NCBI GenBank assembly: GCA_964558235.1
Contig: CAZLCK010000048.1
Coordinates: forward strand, 1-11,445
DNA from: CAZLCK01 sp964558235
GTDB lineage: Bacteria > Actinomycetota > Coriobacteriia > Coriobacteriales > CADBOM01
DNA: 11,445 nucleotides
Reading direction: 5' to 3'
Positions 4,785 through 11,445 of this stretch are shown here, piece after piece (positions within the stretch are counted from its first letter, which is position 1; the number at the start of each line of letters is the position of its first letter). A program made the translations under genes and the position numbers. The notes beneath the pieces are model-generated. The model was not told the origin of the DNA. It worked only from the letters and a program-made list of their open reading frames with translations, and did not search any database.

Positions 4785-7481
4785 ATGAGGATTGACAAAC
4801 TGGCTCTGACAGCCCAAGAGGCTTTTCAGTCGGCCTATTCCATAGCTGCGGATAGTCAATCTGCGATGATGGAGCCGATACATCTTCTGAAAGCACTTTT
4901 GGATGCAGAGGAAAATAATATCGATGCAATTATTGAAAGAGTTGGTGCTAGCCCAGAGGCAATAGATGCTGTTGTCACAGAGGAGCTTGAGAAGCAACCA
5001 AAGAGTTCTGGTAGTAATCCAATGGGGACAATTCCATCGATGGAATTAGGCAAGATTATCGACAATTCTGTAAAGATAGCTACAGATATGGGCGATTCTT
5101 TTGCAACAACAGAGCACTTTTTGATCGCACTTTGCGATGATAAAGGGGCTGCTGGAAAAGCGCTTAACATGGCTGGAGTTACTTCTAAGAGAGTTAGAGA
5201 AGTTTACGAAGAACTCAGAGGAAGCACAAGGGTAACAGACCCAACAACAAAGGCACAGTTTGAGACTTTGCAGCAATATGGGCGAAATCTCACAGAAGAT
5301 GCTCGTGCGGGAAAACTCGATCCAGTTATCGGCAGATCTGAAGAGATTAGGCGCACAATGCAGGTTTTGAGCAGGCGCACAAAGAATAATCCAGTTCTTA
5401 TCGGTGAGGCTGGTACCGGAAAGACCGCTATCGTAGAGGGTCTTGCACAAAGAATCGCCTCTGGAGATGTTCCATCTTCGCTAAAAGATCGCGATATTAT
5501 CTCACTAGACTTGGCGGCAATGCTTGCAGGAGCAAAATATCGTGGCGAGTTTGAGGATAGAATGACCGCTGTTTTGCGTGAGGTAGAGCAATCTGATGGA
5601 AAGATAATTCTTTTTATTGACGAGCTCCATAATATTGTTGGCGCAGGAGCCACTGGGGACTCAACAATGGATGCTAGGAATATGTTAAAGCCAGCTCTTG
5701 CAAGAGGAACTCTCCATACAATTGGCGCAACGACTCTTGATGAGTATCGCAAATATATTGAGAAAGACTCTGCGCTTGCAAGAAGGTTCCAGCCCGTTGT
5801 GGTTAATGAGCCTAGTGTCGATGATACAATCGCGATCTTGCGCGGTCTAAAAGAAAAGTATGAGATTCATCATGGAGTTAGAATTACCGATGCTGCTTTG
5901 GTGAATGCAGCTGAGCTTTCGAATAGGTATATTGCCGACAGGTTTTTGCCGGATAAAGCAATTGACCTTATGGATGAGGCGGCAAGTCGCTTGCGCATAG
6001 AGCTCGACTCGATGCCATCCGATATCGATGAAGTTGAGCGTCAATTAACTCAAATGCAGATCGAAGAGCAGGCTTTGCAGAAGGAGACCGATGAGGCATC
6101 TGAGCAAAGGCTTCAAGCACTTCGTCATTCGATGGCGCAAACTCAGCAAAAACTTGATTCTATGAAGGCTGAGTGGGCAAATGAGCGCGATGTTATCGAT
6201 CATGTCCAGCAGCTAAAAAGTGAGTTAGATGAGAAGAATGGTGAGTATGAGAGAGCTATTCGTGATGGTGATTTAAATACCGCTTCAGAACTTCGTTATG
6301 GAGTTATTCCACAACTTGAGTCTGAGCTTGCAACTGCAACCGCTGAGCTAGAGGAGAGGCAGGCTAAGGGGTCGATTCTAAAAGAAGAAGTTACCGAAGA
6401 GGAGATCGCCGAGGTTGTAGCTGATTGGACCGGTATTCCTGTAAAGCGCATGATGGAAGGCGAGATGGAAAAGCTTCGTAACCTCGAAGCCGATCTACAT
6501 AAGCGCGTTGTTGGACAAGATGAGGCTGTTAGTGCTGTTGCTGGAGCAATTCGTAGAAGCAGGACCGGTCTAGCAGATCCAAACAAGCCAATCGGAGCAT
6601 TTTTGTTCTTAGGTCCGACCGGTGTCGGAAAGACGGAGCTTGCAAAGGCCTTGGCTGAGAGGTTATTCGATAGCGAAAAGACACTTGTGCGTATCGACAT
6701 GTCTGAGTATATGGAGAAGTTTAGTGTGCAAAGGCTAATCGGTGCTCCTCCAGGTTATGTTGGATATGAGGAGGGCGGACAACTTACCGAGGCTGTAAGA
6801 CGTCGTCCATACTCTGTAGTTTTGCTAGATGAGATCGAAAAATCTCATCCGGATGTATTCAACGTTTTACTTCAAGTGTTCGATGATGGAAGACTAACCG
6901 ATGGGCAAGGTCGTGTAGTCAGTTTTAAAAACACGATCATCATTATGACAAGTAATGCTGCATCCGTTGCGATCAGGGAGTTTGCTGAACGTGGTGAGGC
7001 AGGCGAGGAAGATGAGCAAAAGGTTGTTGAGGAAGCTCTAAAGCTTACATTTAAGCCAGAGTTTATCAATAGGATCGATGATATAATTACCTTCCATCCG
7101 CTCGATATATCCATCCTCGATCAGATAGTCGATATTCAGTTGCGTGATGTTCGTTCTCGTTTGGCTGCACAGCATATCTCGCTCGATATATCGCCTGCAG
7201 CTATGGATCAGCTCTCAATTGATGGTCTTGACCCTGTATTTGGAGCAAGGCCACTTAAGAGGTTAATTCAGCGAAATATCGTTGATCTAGTTGCAAATGC
7301 TATAGTTGCTGGCGAGATTGGGGAGAATAGTCAGGTTCTGGTCGATTTAGATGAGGGCGGTAATTTTACTATCAAGAATATGGGCAAGGTAGGCGACGAA
7401 CCGGTTCTTGTTGATCTTGAGGATCTGGACTTCGGTGAATTTAGTGACGATTTTGGAGATCTAGGATACGAACTTCCGTAG
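4785..7481 (+). CDS. clpB: ATP-dependent disaggregase ClpB (Hsp100)
   Basis: A Hsp100 of 898 residues that forms a hexamer and threads aggregated proteins through its pore, working with DnaK/DnaJ/GrpE. Domains: Clp N-domain 1-145; AAA+ domain 1 with Walker A GEAGTGKT (207-214), pore-loop Tyr252, Walker B LFIDE (276-280) and ARRF (332-335); a long coiled-coil middle domain about 400-530 that docks DnaK; AAA+ domain 2 with Walker A GPTGVGKT (610-617), pore-loop GYVG (657-660), Walker B VVLLDE (678-683) and sensor-2 GARPLKR (820-826). No ClpP-binding loop was recognised, as expected for ClpB. The ATG at 4785 is 7 nt after AGGAG; ATG 4782 is also possible. Beyond the usual end it carries a roughly 35-residue very acidic tail (869-898). 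It follows hspR by 28 bp, so it is likely HspR-controlled as part of the operon. Confidence 0.98.
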   Translation: MRIDKLALTAQEAFQSAYSIAADSQSAMMEPIHLLKALLDAEENNIDAIIERVGASPEAIDAVVTEELEKQPKSSGSNPMGTIPSMELGKIIDNSVKIATDMGDSFATTEHFLIALCDDKGAAGKALNMAGVTSKRVREVYEELRGSTRVTDPTTKAQFETLQQYGRNLTEDARAGKLDPVIGRSEEIRRTMQVLSRRTKNNPVLIGEAGTGKTAIVEGLAQRIASGDVPSSLKDRDIISLDLAAMLAGAKYRGEFEDRMTAVLREVEQSDGKIILFIDELHNIVGAGATGDSTMDARNMLKPALARGTLHTIGATTLDEYRKYIEKDSALARRFQPVVVNEPSVDDTIAILRGLKEKYEIHHGVRITDAALVNAAELSNRYIADRFLPDKAIDLMDEAASRLRIELDSMPSDIDEVERQLTQMQIEEQALQKETDEASEQRLQALRHSMAQTQQKLDSMKAEWANERDVIDHVQQLKSELDEKNGEYERAIRDGDLNTASELRYGVIPQLESELATATAELEERQAKGSILKEEVTEEEIAEVVADWTGIPVKRMMEGEMEKLRNLEADLHKRVVGQDEAVSAVAGAIRRSRTGLADPNKPIGAFLFLGPTGVGKTELAKALAERLFDSEKTLVRIDMSEYMEKFSVQRLIGAPPGYVGYEEGGQLTEAVRRRPYSVVLLDEIEKSHPDVFNVLLQVFDDGRLTDGQGRVVSFKNTIIIMTSNAASVAIREFAERGEAGEEDEQKVVEEALKLTFKPEFINRIDDIITFHPLDISILDQIVDIQLRDVRSRLAAQHISLDISPAAMDQLSIDGLDPVFGARPLKRLIQRNIVDLVANAIVAGEIGENSQVLVDLDEGGNFTIKNMGKVGDEPVLVDLEDLDFGEFSDDFGDLGYELP

Positions 7482-7529
7482 CGATAAATCTGTAATGGAT
7501 ATCTTTAAGTTAGGTGGATTTAATAGGCG

Positions 7530-8342
7530 ATGATCAACTATAACCAAGTAACAAAAGCAGCCGGTCAGATTGAAGAGAAGTTTCAAGGGGATCTTGAGGT
7601 GGGTGTTGTTTTAGGCAGCGGTCTAAGTGACGCAATATCAAATATGCAAATTGTGCGCGAGATCCCCTTTGAAGAAATTGACGGAATGCCAATTAGTACA
7701 AACAAAGACCATCCTGGAAAGTTTATTTTGGGAGAGCTGGAAGGCAAGAAGACAATCTGTATGCAGGGAAGGATCCATCTTTATGAGGGGTATACTCCTG
7801 AACAGGTGGCATTTCCGATCTTTATGATGCATCTTATGGGAGTTAAAACGCTCATCCTAACTAATGCAGCGGGTGCAATCAATGCTGATTATAAGGTTGA
7901 AGATTTTATTCTCATCAAAGATCACATCAACTTTACCGGGCAAAACCCTCTTTTTTATTCGATGGATGAACGTCTTGGTAAAGCCTTTTGTGATATGAGC
8001 TTTCTGTACTCACCAAAGCTTATCGAAAAGGTGGTATCTGCATCCAAGGATAGTGGGGTTGATCTAAAAACAGGTGTATATATCGGAGTTAAAGGTCCCT
8101 CTTTTGAAACACCAGCCGAGATTAGAGCATTTAGAGCTTGGGGTGCTGATCTTGTTGGAATGTCGACAGTCTGTGAAGCAATAGCTGCATCTAGCTGCGG
8201 TATGGAAGTTTTGGGAGTCTCTTTGGTAACAAATATGGCAGCAGGAATGGTGCAAGAAAAAATATCTTCCGATGATATTATGAGACTTTCTGAAGATATT
8301 CCACAAAGGTTGGGCATGATTTTGCATGCAGCTTTAGCGTAG
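7530..8342 (+). CDS. punA: Purine nucleoside phosphorylase (trimeric, inosine/guanosine type)
   Basis: A 270-residue PNP of the trimeric PNP/MTAP family. It cleaves inosine or guanosine (and deoxy forms) with phosphate to give the free base and ribose-1-phosphate in cytosolic purine salvage. Visible motifs: phosphate-binding VLGSGLS (27-33), HPGK (61-64), GRIHLYEGY with Arg81 (80-88), TNAAG (111-115), KDHINFTG (130-137), GPSFETPAE (189-197) with Phe192/Glu193 as the base-contacting pair, VGMSTV (209-214) and TN at 234-235, matching the purine-binding Asn of human PNP. Length is normal. It starts 48 bp after clpB with no terminator or clear promoter between, so readthrough from the stress operon is likely. 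Its ribosome site (AGGTGG, 12 nt upstream) is weak. Confidence 0.95.
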   Translation: MINYNQVTKAAGQIEEKFQGDLEVGVVLGSGLSDAISNMQIVREIPFEEIDGMPISTNKDHPGKFILGELEGKKTICMQGRIHLYEGYTPEQVAFPIFMMHLMGVKTLILTNAAGAINADYKVEDFILIKDHINFTGQNPLFYSMDERLGKAFCDMSFLYSPKLIEKVVSASKDSGVDLKTGVYIGVKGPSFETPAEIRAFRAWGADLVGMSTVCEAIAASSCGMEVLGVSLVTNMAAGMVQEKISSDDIMRLSEDIPQRLGMILHAALA

Positions 8343-8388
8343 AGAGGCATATAGAGAAACATATTGGAACTTTAAAGATCCCATCGCC

Positions 8389-8428
8389 AAAGTTGCTAGA
8401 ACAATACTAAAGTCACTAGAACAATACT
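8389..8428. repeat. 20-bp tandem direct repeat
   Basis: Two adjacent 20-bp units differ at only 2 positions: AAAGTTGCTAGAACAATACT (8389-8408) and AAAGTCACTAGAACAATACT (8409-8428). Spacing is close to two helical turns. They lie about 45 bp after punA and 180 bp before the next start codon. They could be binding sites for a regulator or a local duplication. Confidence 0.85.
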
Positions 8429-8437
8429 TTTTGAGTT

Positions 8438-8472
8438 GAAATCGTACAAAATTGCATGTTTTGTACGATTTC
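8438..8472. promoter_or_regulatory. Perfect 14-bp inverted repeat (terminator-like hairpin or operator)
   Basis: GAAATCGTACAAAA (8438-8451) is an exact inverted match of TTTTGTACGATTTC (8459-8472) around the 7-nt loop TTGCATG. It starts 95 bp after punA. In RNA it would form a stable hairpin, but no T-tract follows, so it is not a classical intrinsic terminator. It may end punA transcription or be a protein-binding palindrome for the following gene. Confidence 0.7.
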
Positions 8473-8503
8473 GATCATTTAGGGTAAATACGTACGCGAT
8501 TTT

Positions 8504-8577
8504 GATTCTAAGACCAACTATGATACTTAGAGCTTGGGAATCAAAGATATTTGTTTAGACAAGCTTTGTAGTATAAG
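8504..8577 (+). promoter_or_regulatory. Probable promoter region of the 200-residue orphan gene
   Basis: An interrupted palindrome TCTAAG (8507-8512) / CTTAGA (8526-8531) with a 13-bp spacer precedes a possible -10 box, TATAAG (8572-8577), about 30 bp before the start codon. No clean -35 was found (best TTGTTT at 8551-8556, 15-nt spacing). A promoter is expected here because the gene looks monocistronic. Confidence 0.35.
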
Positions 8578-8605
8578 TGATGCTTTTTAAAAAGGGTGGT
8601 ACAAA

Positions 8606-9208
8606 ATGTCCAAGAACTTTACTGCTATTGCAAGTGTTTCTGCTGATGATCAGCCATCATCAATGTCTGCCGAGCAAGCTCTAGAGTACATGAAGTCTTT
8701 CATAGCTACCAATAAGGCCGGTTACGTTCTATCTGCCGATGATCTTGGTGGGGTCATCAATGCTCTTAAGGCAATAGGAAGTGATGAAGTTTCCATCTCT
8801 GAGGGTGGTGCTTTGCAAGGTAAGGGCACCGTTGAGTATACCGCTGAGGGCGCTGGTCTTACAGTTGCAGTTTCTTCTGATCTAGAGTGCCAAGGTGTTT
8901 GGGACAGAGGTAGAATGCTTTGGTCGACAAGGATGAACCTTCAAAAGAATGCTGGTGATGAGGAAGCTCTAGAGCTAGTCTTCAAATATCACTTTATCAG
9001 CTTCGGTACTGGATCTGATGGTAATGGTAAGGTCTTCTACAACTACTCCTACACCAAGACTTTTAAGGACGACAATATCACCGAAGCATTTAATGCTGGT
9101 GAGAAGGTTGCTTCTTCACAGTGCGATGTTTCCACAAATCAGCAGTGGGGTTATTGCTTAATCGCAACTTGTGAAATCATTACCGCTGCGGGTAATCTCA
9201 GCGTATAA
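8606..9208 (+). CDS. Uncharacterised 200-residue protein
   Basis: I do not recognise the family. The protein has 200 residues and no signal peptide or membrane segment, so it is probably cytosolic. Residues 20-58 look helical (AEQALEYMKSFI and DDLGGVINALKAIG). From about 60 the pattern is alternating and beta-rich, with GALQGKGTVEYTAEGAGLTVAVSS (68-91), aromatic segments WDRGRMLWSTRM (99-110) and VFYNYSYTKTF (143-153). Four cysteines (95, 173, 184, 189) include a CLIATC pair near the C terminus. The start is firm: ATG 6 nt after the ribosome site AAAGGGTGG. It stands alone between a repeat-rich upstream region and a terminator pair, and the clean expression signals suggest abundant expression (inference). 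No function is proposed. Confidence 0.9.
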   Translation: MSKNFTAIASVSADDQPSSMSAEQALEYMKSFIATNKAGYVLSADDLGGVINALKAIGSDEVSISEGGALQGKGTVEYTAEGAGLTVAVSSDLECQGVWDRGRMLWSTRMNLQKNAGDEEALELVFKYHFISFGTGSDGNGKVFYNYSYTKTFKDDNITEAFNAGEKVASSQCDVSTNQQWGYCLIATCEIITAAGNLSV

Positions 9209-9239
9209 ATTTTCTAAAAGATTTGGCTGTAGCAAAACC

Positions 9240-9269
9240 GGGCGTTGGAGTTTTCCAGCGCCCTTTTTT
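9240..9269 (+). terminator. Strong intrinsic terminator of the orphan gene (possibly bidirectional)
   Basis: GGGCGTTGG (9240-9248) pairs with CCAGCGCCC (9255-9263), with one G-T pair, around a 6-nt loop and is followed by TTTTTT (9264-9269). On the minus strand the same hairpin is followed by GGTTTTG, so it may also stop the convergent tetR transcript. Confidence 0.9.
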
Positions 9270-9273
9270 GAGT

Positions 9274-9295
9274 GTGCCGAGCAGGGCACGTTTTT
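9274..9295 (+). terminator. Second, back-up terminator hairpin
   Basis: GTGCC (9274-9278) pairs with GGCAC (9285-9289) around a 6-nt loop, then G and TTTTT (9291-9295). It immediately abuts the stop codon of the convergent regulator gene at 9297. Together with the hairpin just upstream it forms a tandem terminator. Confidence 0.7.
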
Positions 9296-9296
9296 C

Positions 9297-9951
9297 TCAC
9301 ATCAAAATTGAGTCGATAGTTTCCTTGATCTTTGGCCAATCGTCATCACAGACAGAAAGCATCGTGCTAATTGCGAAGCATCCGCTCATCTGAAAGACAA
9401 AAGCTGCATGAGCTTGTTGATAGTCATATCCTTCATCCATCAGTTTTTCAATAAGATGATTTTTCTCGATAATGCCTGGCATTTGCAGTAATGTGGGTAA
9501 AAACCTGGACTCTTTTATCAAAGGCGCAAGCTCCTGTGGATTGCGTATTATCTCGCAAAATGGGATCTGATCTACAGAAGAGATTCTATCTTCTTTACNN
9601 NNNNNNNNNNNNNNNNNNNNNNNNNNNNNNNNNNNNNNNNNNNNNNNNNNNNNNNNNNNNNNNNNNNNNNNNNNNNNNNNNNNNNNNNNNNNNNNNNNTA
9701 CATTTTTTGTAGGCACAAGCTCCTCTAAAATTACCAATTGGAGCGATTCGATTAATCATCTCTTCAAGCAGACTGTCATAGATATCAGTTAGATTTCCAA
9801 AATATGTGTAAAGGGTGCTTCTACTAACGTTTGCTTTCCGTGCAACTTCTGAAATAGTCATCTGCTCAAGGGGCTTAACGTTCAGTATCTCAATAAAAGC
9901 TCTTTGAATATCTCTAATTGTGCGATTTTGCGATAAACAATCGAATGCCAT
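9297..9951 (-). CDS. TetR-family transcriptional regulator, interrupted by an assembly gap
   Basis: Minus-strand TetR/AcrR-type regulator. The N-terminal part (84 residues visible) holds the helix-turn-helix: ISEVARKANVSRSTLYTYFGN at about 33-53, with the typical RDIQRAFIEIL helix before it. The C-terminal part (100 residues, with DQIPFCEIIRN and a helical end) is a ligand-binding/dimer domain without a recognisable ligand. A run of 100 N (9599-9698) separates them. The visible parts total about 184 residues, already a normal TetR length, so little or nothing is missing. ATG 9951 is chosen over 9957 because the AGAAGGG ribosome site directly abuts 9957 but is 6 nt from 9951. It is convergent with the orphan gene and divergent from rsgA; its target is unknown. 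Confidence 0.88.
9599..9698. other. Assembly gap (100 N)
   Basis: Exactly 100 N, the usual placeholder for a scaffold gap of unknown size. The flanking reading frames of the TetR gene are out of register by one base if the gap is really 100 nt. The known flanks sum to 561 nt (187 codons) measured from 9957, so the true gap length must be a multiple of 3 for an intact gene. Confidence 0.97.
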
Positions 9952-9989
9952 CGGCATCCCTTCTAATTGTCAAAATATTCATTAGGCAA

Positions 9990-9998
9990 ATGATAGCA
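9990..9998 (-). promoter_or_regulatory. Possible extended -10 promoter of the TetR gene
   Basis: On the minus strand TGC-TATCAT (9990-9998) matches an extended -10 box about 40 nt upstream of the ATG. No good -35 is present. The same 12-mer, TGCTATCATTTG on the minus strand, also occurs in the antitoxin promoter (392-403). Confidence 0.35.
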
Positions 9999-10063
9999 GT
10001 CTTAATAGGACGAAGGTCTACGAATTAATGCTTTTTGGTCTGCTATCAAGGAGAAGTAGATAT

Positions 10064-10149
10064 CCATGCAAATTCTTCGAAACTTTTCGCTTCGTGCAAC
10101 TCTCAGGGGTGTGTAAGTTCGAGAAGTTTCCACGCAAATCCTTCGAAGC
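10064..10149. repeat. Diverged 20-bp direct repeats with nested inverted repeats
   Basis: CCATGCAAATTCTTCGAAAC (10064-10083) and CCACGCAAATCCTTCGAAGC (10130-10149) match at 17 of 20 positions. Between them GAAACTTTTCG (10079-10089) is an inverted match, one G-T pair apart, of CGAGAAGTTTC (10120-10130). A further CGCAAATC / GATTTTGCG inverted pair spans 10133-10158. The block could form a structured RNA. Confidence 0.7.
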
Positions 10150-10196
10150 GATTTTGCGACAATACGGACAATACGTGAAAATGAACCGAGAATGCT

Positions 10197-10225
10197 TTGC
10201 ATATCAATTATTTTGTTAGTATGTA
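10197..10225 (+). promoter_or_regulatory. Possible rsgA promoter
   Basis: TTGCAT (10197-10202) and TATGTA (10220-10225) are separated by 17 nt and lie about 70 nt upstream of the rsgA start. A moderate match to the housekeeping pattern. Confidence 0.35.
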
Positions 10226-10295
10226 GAGGGATTGCCGCCAATTGTTTGAAGGTGTTTATGGGAGCGGACTAGATAGGTTTTAGGTGTATGGTTGG

Positions 10296-11345
10296 ATGAA
10301 TAAAACTAGTGATCTTGATTTTGCTGAAGCTCCGGAGATCTTATTTAAAGATTTTGATCTCAGCGATGAATTGATCGAACTAGCAAACTCAAGTATTGAA
10401 AAGTCCAAGAGAGACTATCCACAAGATACATATATTTGTCTTGGAAGAGTAATTAGCCTTGATAGAAGCCTGCCACTAGTTTGTAGCGAACGAGGTATAG
10501 ATAGAGCTGATCATTCTATTGCGCTTGTTAAAGGGACAAAAACGCTCTCTGCCTGCGGAGATTGGGTTATAGTTGCTTTTCCAAAAGGCCACGATACTGC
10601 AGTTATCACTAAAATCCTCGATAGAAAAAACGCACTTTATAGAGCTGATGTAACTAAAAAATCTGGCCAGCAAGTTTTGGCTTCCAATATAGATATCGTG
10701 CTTATCGTTACTCCACTTGAGGGCATTTCGCAGCGTCTTTCGCATCTAGAGCGTGAGATTGCTTTGGCATGTCAAAGCAGAAGCGATGTCGTAATCGTTC
10801 TTAGTAAAGCTGATCTTGCTAAGAATAGAAAAGAAGAACTAGACAGCGTTTTAGAGATCTCGTATGACTTTGAAGTTTTTGTAGAATCTAGTCAAACAGG
10901 CGAGGGGATAGATGAGATTGCTCAATCTATTCCTAAAGGGAAGATTGCCGCAATGTTGGGGATGTCTGGAGTTGGGAAATCTAGCTTAGTAAATGCCATT
11001 TTGGGTACTAATGTCCAAAAAACTGGCAAGGTTAGAGCTACAGATGGCAAGGGTAGACATATAACAATCTCGAGAAAGATGATCAAACTTAGAAATGGTG
11101 GTTTTTTGATCGATGCTCCGGGTCTGAGATCGTTTTTGCTCACTGGAGCGGTGCAGGGTGTTATGAAGGCATTTCCGGAGATGGCTGAGCTATCTAAAAG
11201 TTGCAAGTTCAATGATTGCACGCATGTGCATGAACCAGGATGTGCCATTTTGGAGGCTCTGAATAGTGGCAAGATTACTAAAAGACGCTATAGATCATTT
11301 GTAGAAGTTCTTGCCGAAACGTTAGGGACATCCACGCGCCGTTAG
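10296..11345 (+). CDS. rsgA: Small-ribosomal-subunit biogenesis GTPase RsgA (YjeQ)
   Basis: A circularly permuted GTPase of 349 residues that acts late in 30S subunit assembly, binding near the decoding centre and using GTP hydrolysis for release. Order of parts: N-terminal extension and OB-fold (about 45-120), then G4 first as LSKADL (169-174; SKAD in place of NKxD), G1/P-loop GMSGVGKSS (222-230), G2 region GRHIT (253-257), G3 DAPG (273-276), and the C-terminal zinc site C303-x4-C308-x-H310-x5-C316. All key residues are present. The N-terminal stretch before the OB fold is longer than usual. ATG 10296 is chosen, with AGGTG about 9 nt before it; an in-frame GTG at 10284 is an alternative. No cotranscribed neighbour is visible. 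Poly-T without a stem at 11399-11405 is not a convincing terminator. Confidence 0.95.
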   Translation: MNKTSDLDFAEAPEILFKDFDLSDELIELANSSIEKSKRDYPQDTYICLGRVISLDRSLPLVCSERGIDRADHSIALVKGTKTLSACGDWVIVAFPKGHDTAVITKILDRKNALYRADVTKKSGQQVLASNIDIVLIVTPLEGISQRLSHLEREIALACQSRSDVVIVLSKADLAKNRKEELDSVLEISYDFEVFVESSQTGEGIDEIAQSIPKGKIAAMLGMSGVGKSSLVNAILGTNVQKTGKVRATDGKGRHITISRKMIKLRNGGFLIDAPGLRSFLLTGAVQGVMKAFPEMAELSKSCKFNDCTHVHEPGCAILEALNSGKITKRRYRSFVEVLAETLGTSTRR

Positions 11346-11445
11346 GTTTTGTATAGGCAAACGATGTGCTTCTAAACCCCCTTAAATTGCAGTGCTTCTT
11401 TTTTTGATTCATCGGTGATTTTCAAAGAATAATTCTACATTTCTA

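Larger units (their letters stand above)
9958..10295. other. Intergenic region between tetR and rsgA
   Basis: About 340 bp without a convincing gene. It contains the presumed tetR promoter, a pair of diverged 20-bp direct repeats with internal inverted repeats (10064-10160), and a possible rsgA promoter (10197-10225). Short ORFs on both strands here lack convincing start signals. Confidence 0.75.

Noticed and set aside
8389..8428. CRISPR array start
   Set aside because: Only two directly adjacent units with no spacer between them and no cas genes.
10002..10241. Short genes between tetR and rsgA (63 codons plus strand from 10028; 79 codons minus strand)
   Set aside because: Both lack a convincing ribosome site and lie over nucleotide repeats that explain their repeated peptide patterns; better described as a repeat or RNA element.
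11346..11445. Terminator or new gene after rsgA
   Set aside because: A 7-T run at 11399-11405 and a repeated GTGCTTCT are present, but no stable stem precedes the T run and no start codon with ribosome site was found before the window end.

Overview
The window looks like chromosomal DNA from a low-to-medium GC member of the Actinobacteria, most likely the class Coriobacteriia (an Atopobium/Lancefieldella/Fannyhessea-like genome). Two things point there. First, a MerR-type HspR repressor sits inside the dnaK operon, which is an actinobacterial arrangement. Second, the coding sequence is AT-richer than in most actinobacteria. The genus is an inference from gene order and composition only.

Layout, left to right. 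At the left edge, on the minus strand, is a RelB/DinJ-family antitoxin. Its toxin would lie just outside the window, and only its possible first codons are visible. A non-coding stretch of about 370 bp follows. It holds the antitoxin promoter, a GC-richer segment with two hairpins and a possible 44-residue basic ORF, an AT-rich repeat, and a good housekeeping-type promoter for the chaperone operon. Positions 723-7481 are one plus-strand stress operon: dnaK, grpE, a zinc-finger-less dnaJ, hspR and clpB. It encodes the Hsp70 machine, its two co-chaperones, its repressor and the Hsp100 disaggregase. Gaps inside the operon range from a 1-nt overlap to 97 bp. A purine nucleoside phosphorylase follows 48 bp after clpB with no terminator between.

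A 263-bp spacer follows (8343-8605). It carries a 20-bp tandem repeat and a perfect 14-bp inverted repeat, and leads into an unrecognised 200-residue protein that has a strong ribosome-binding site and a terminator pair. A minus-strand TetR-family regulator comes next, interrupted by a 100-N assembly gap. Another 340-bp non-coding region with diverged repeats (9958-10295) precedes rsgA, the ribosome-assembly GTPase. The last 100 bases contain nothing recognisable.

How the genes work together: HspR is expected to shut off the dnaK promoter with DnaK as co-repressor, so that free DnaK reports protein-folding load. DnaK, DnaJ and GrpE feed aggregates to ClpB. Because clpB is in the same transcript here, the whole disaggregation system would be under one switch. 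The least explained parts are the orphan 200-residue gene with its repeat-rich upstream region, and a diverged sequence element that occurs in both large spacers, upstream of the antitoxin and upstream of rsgA.
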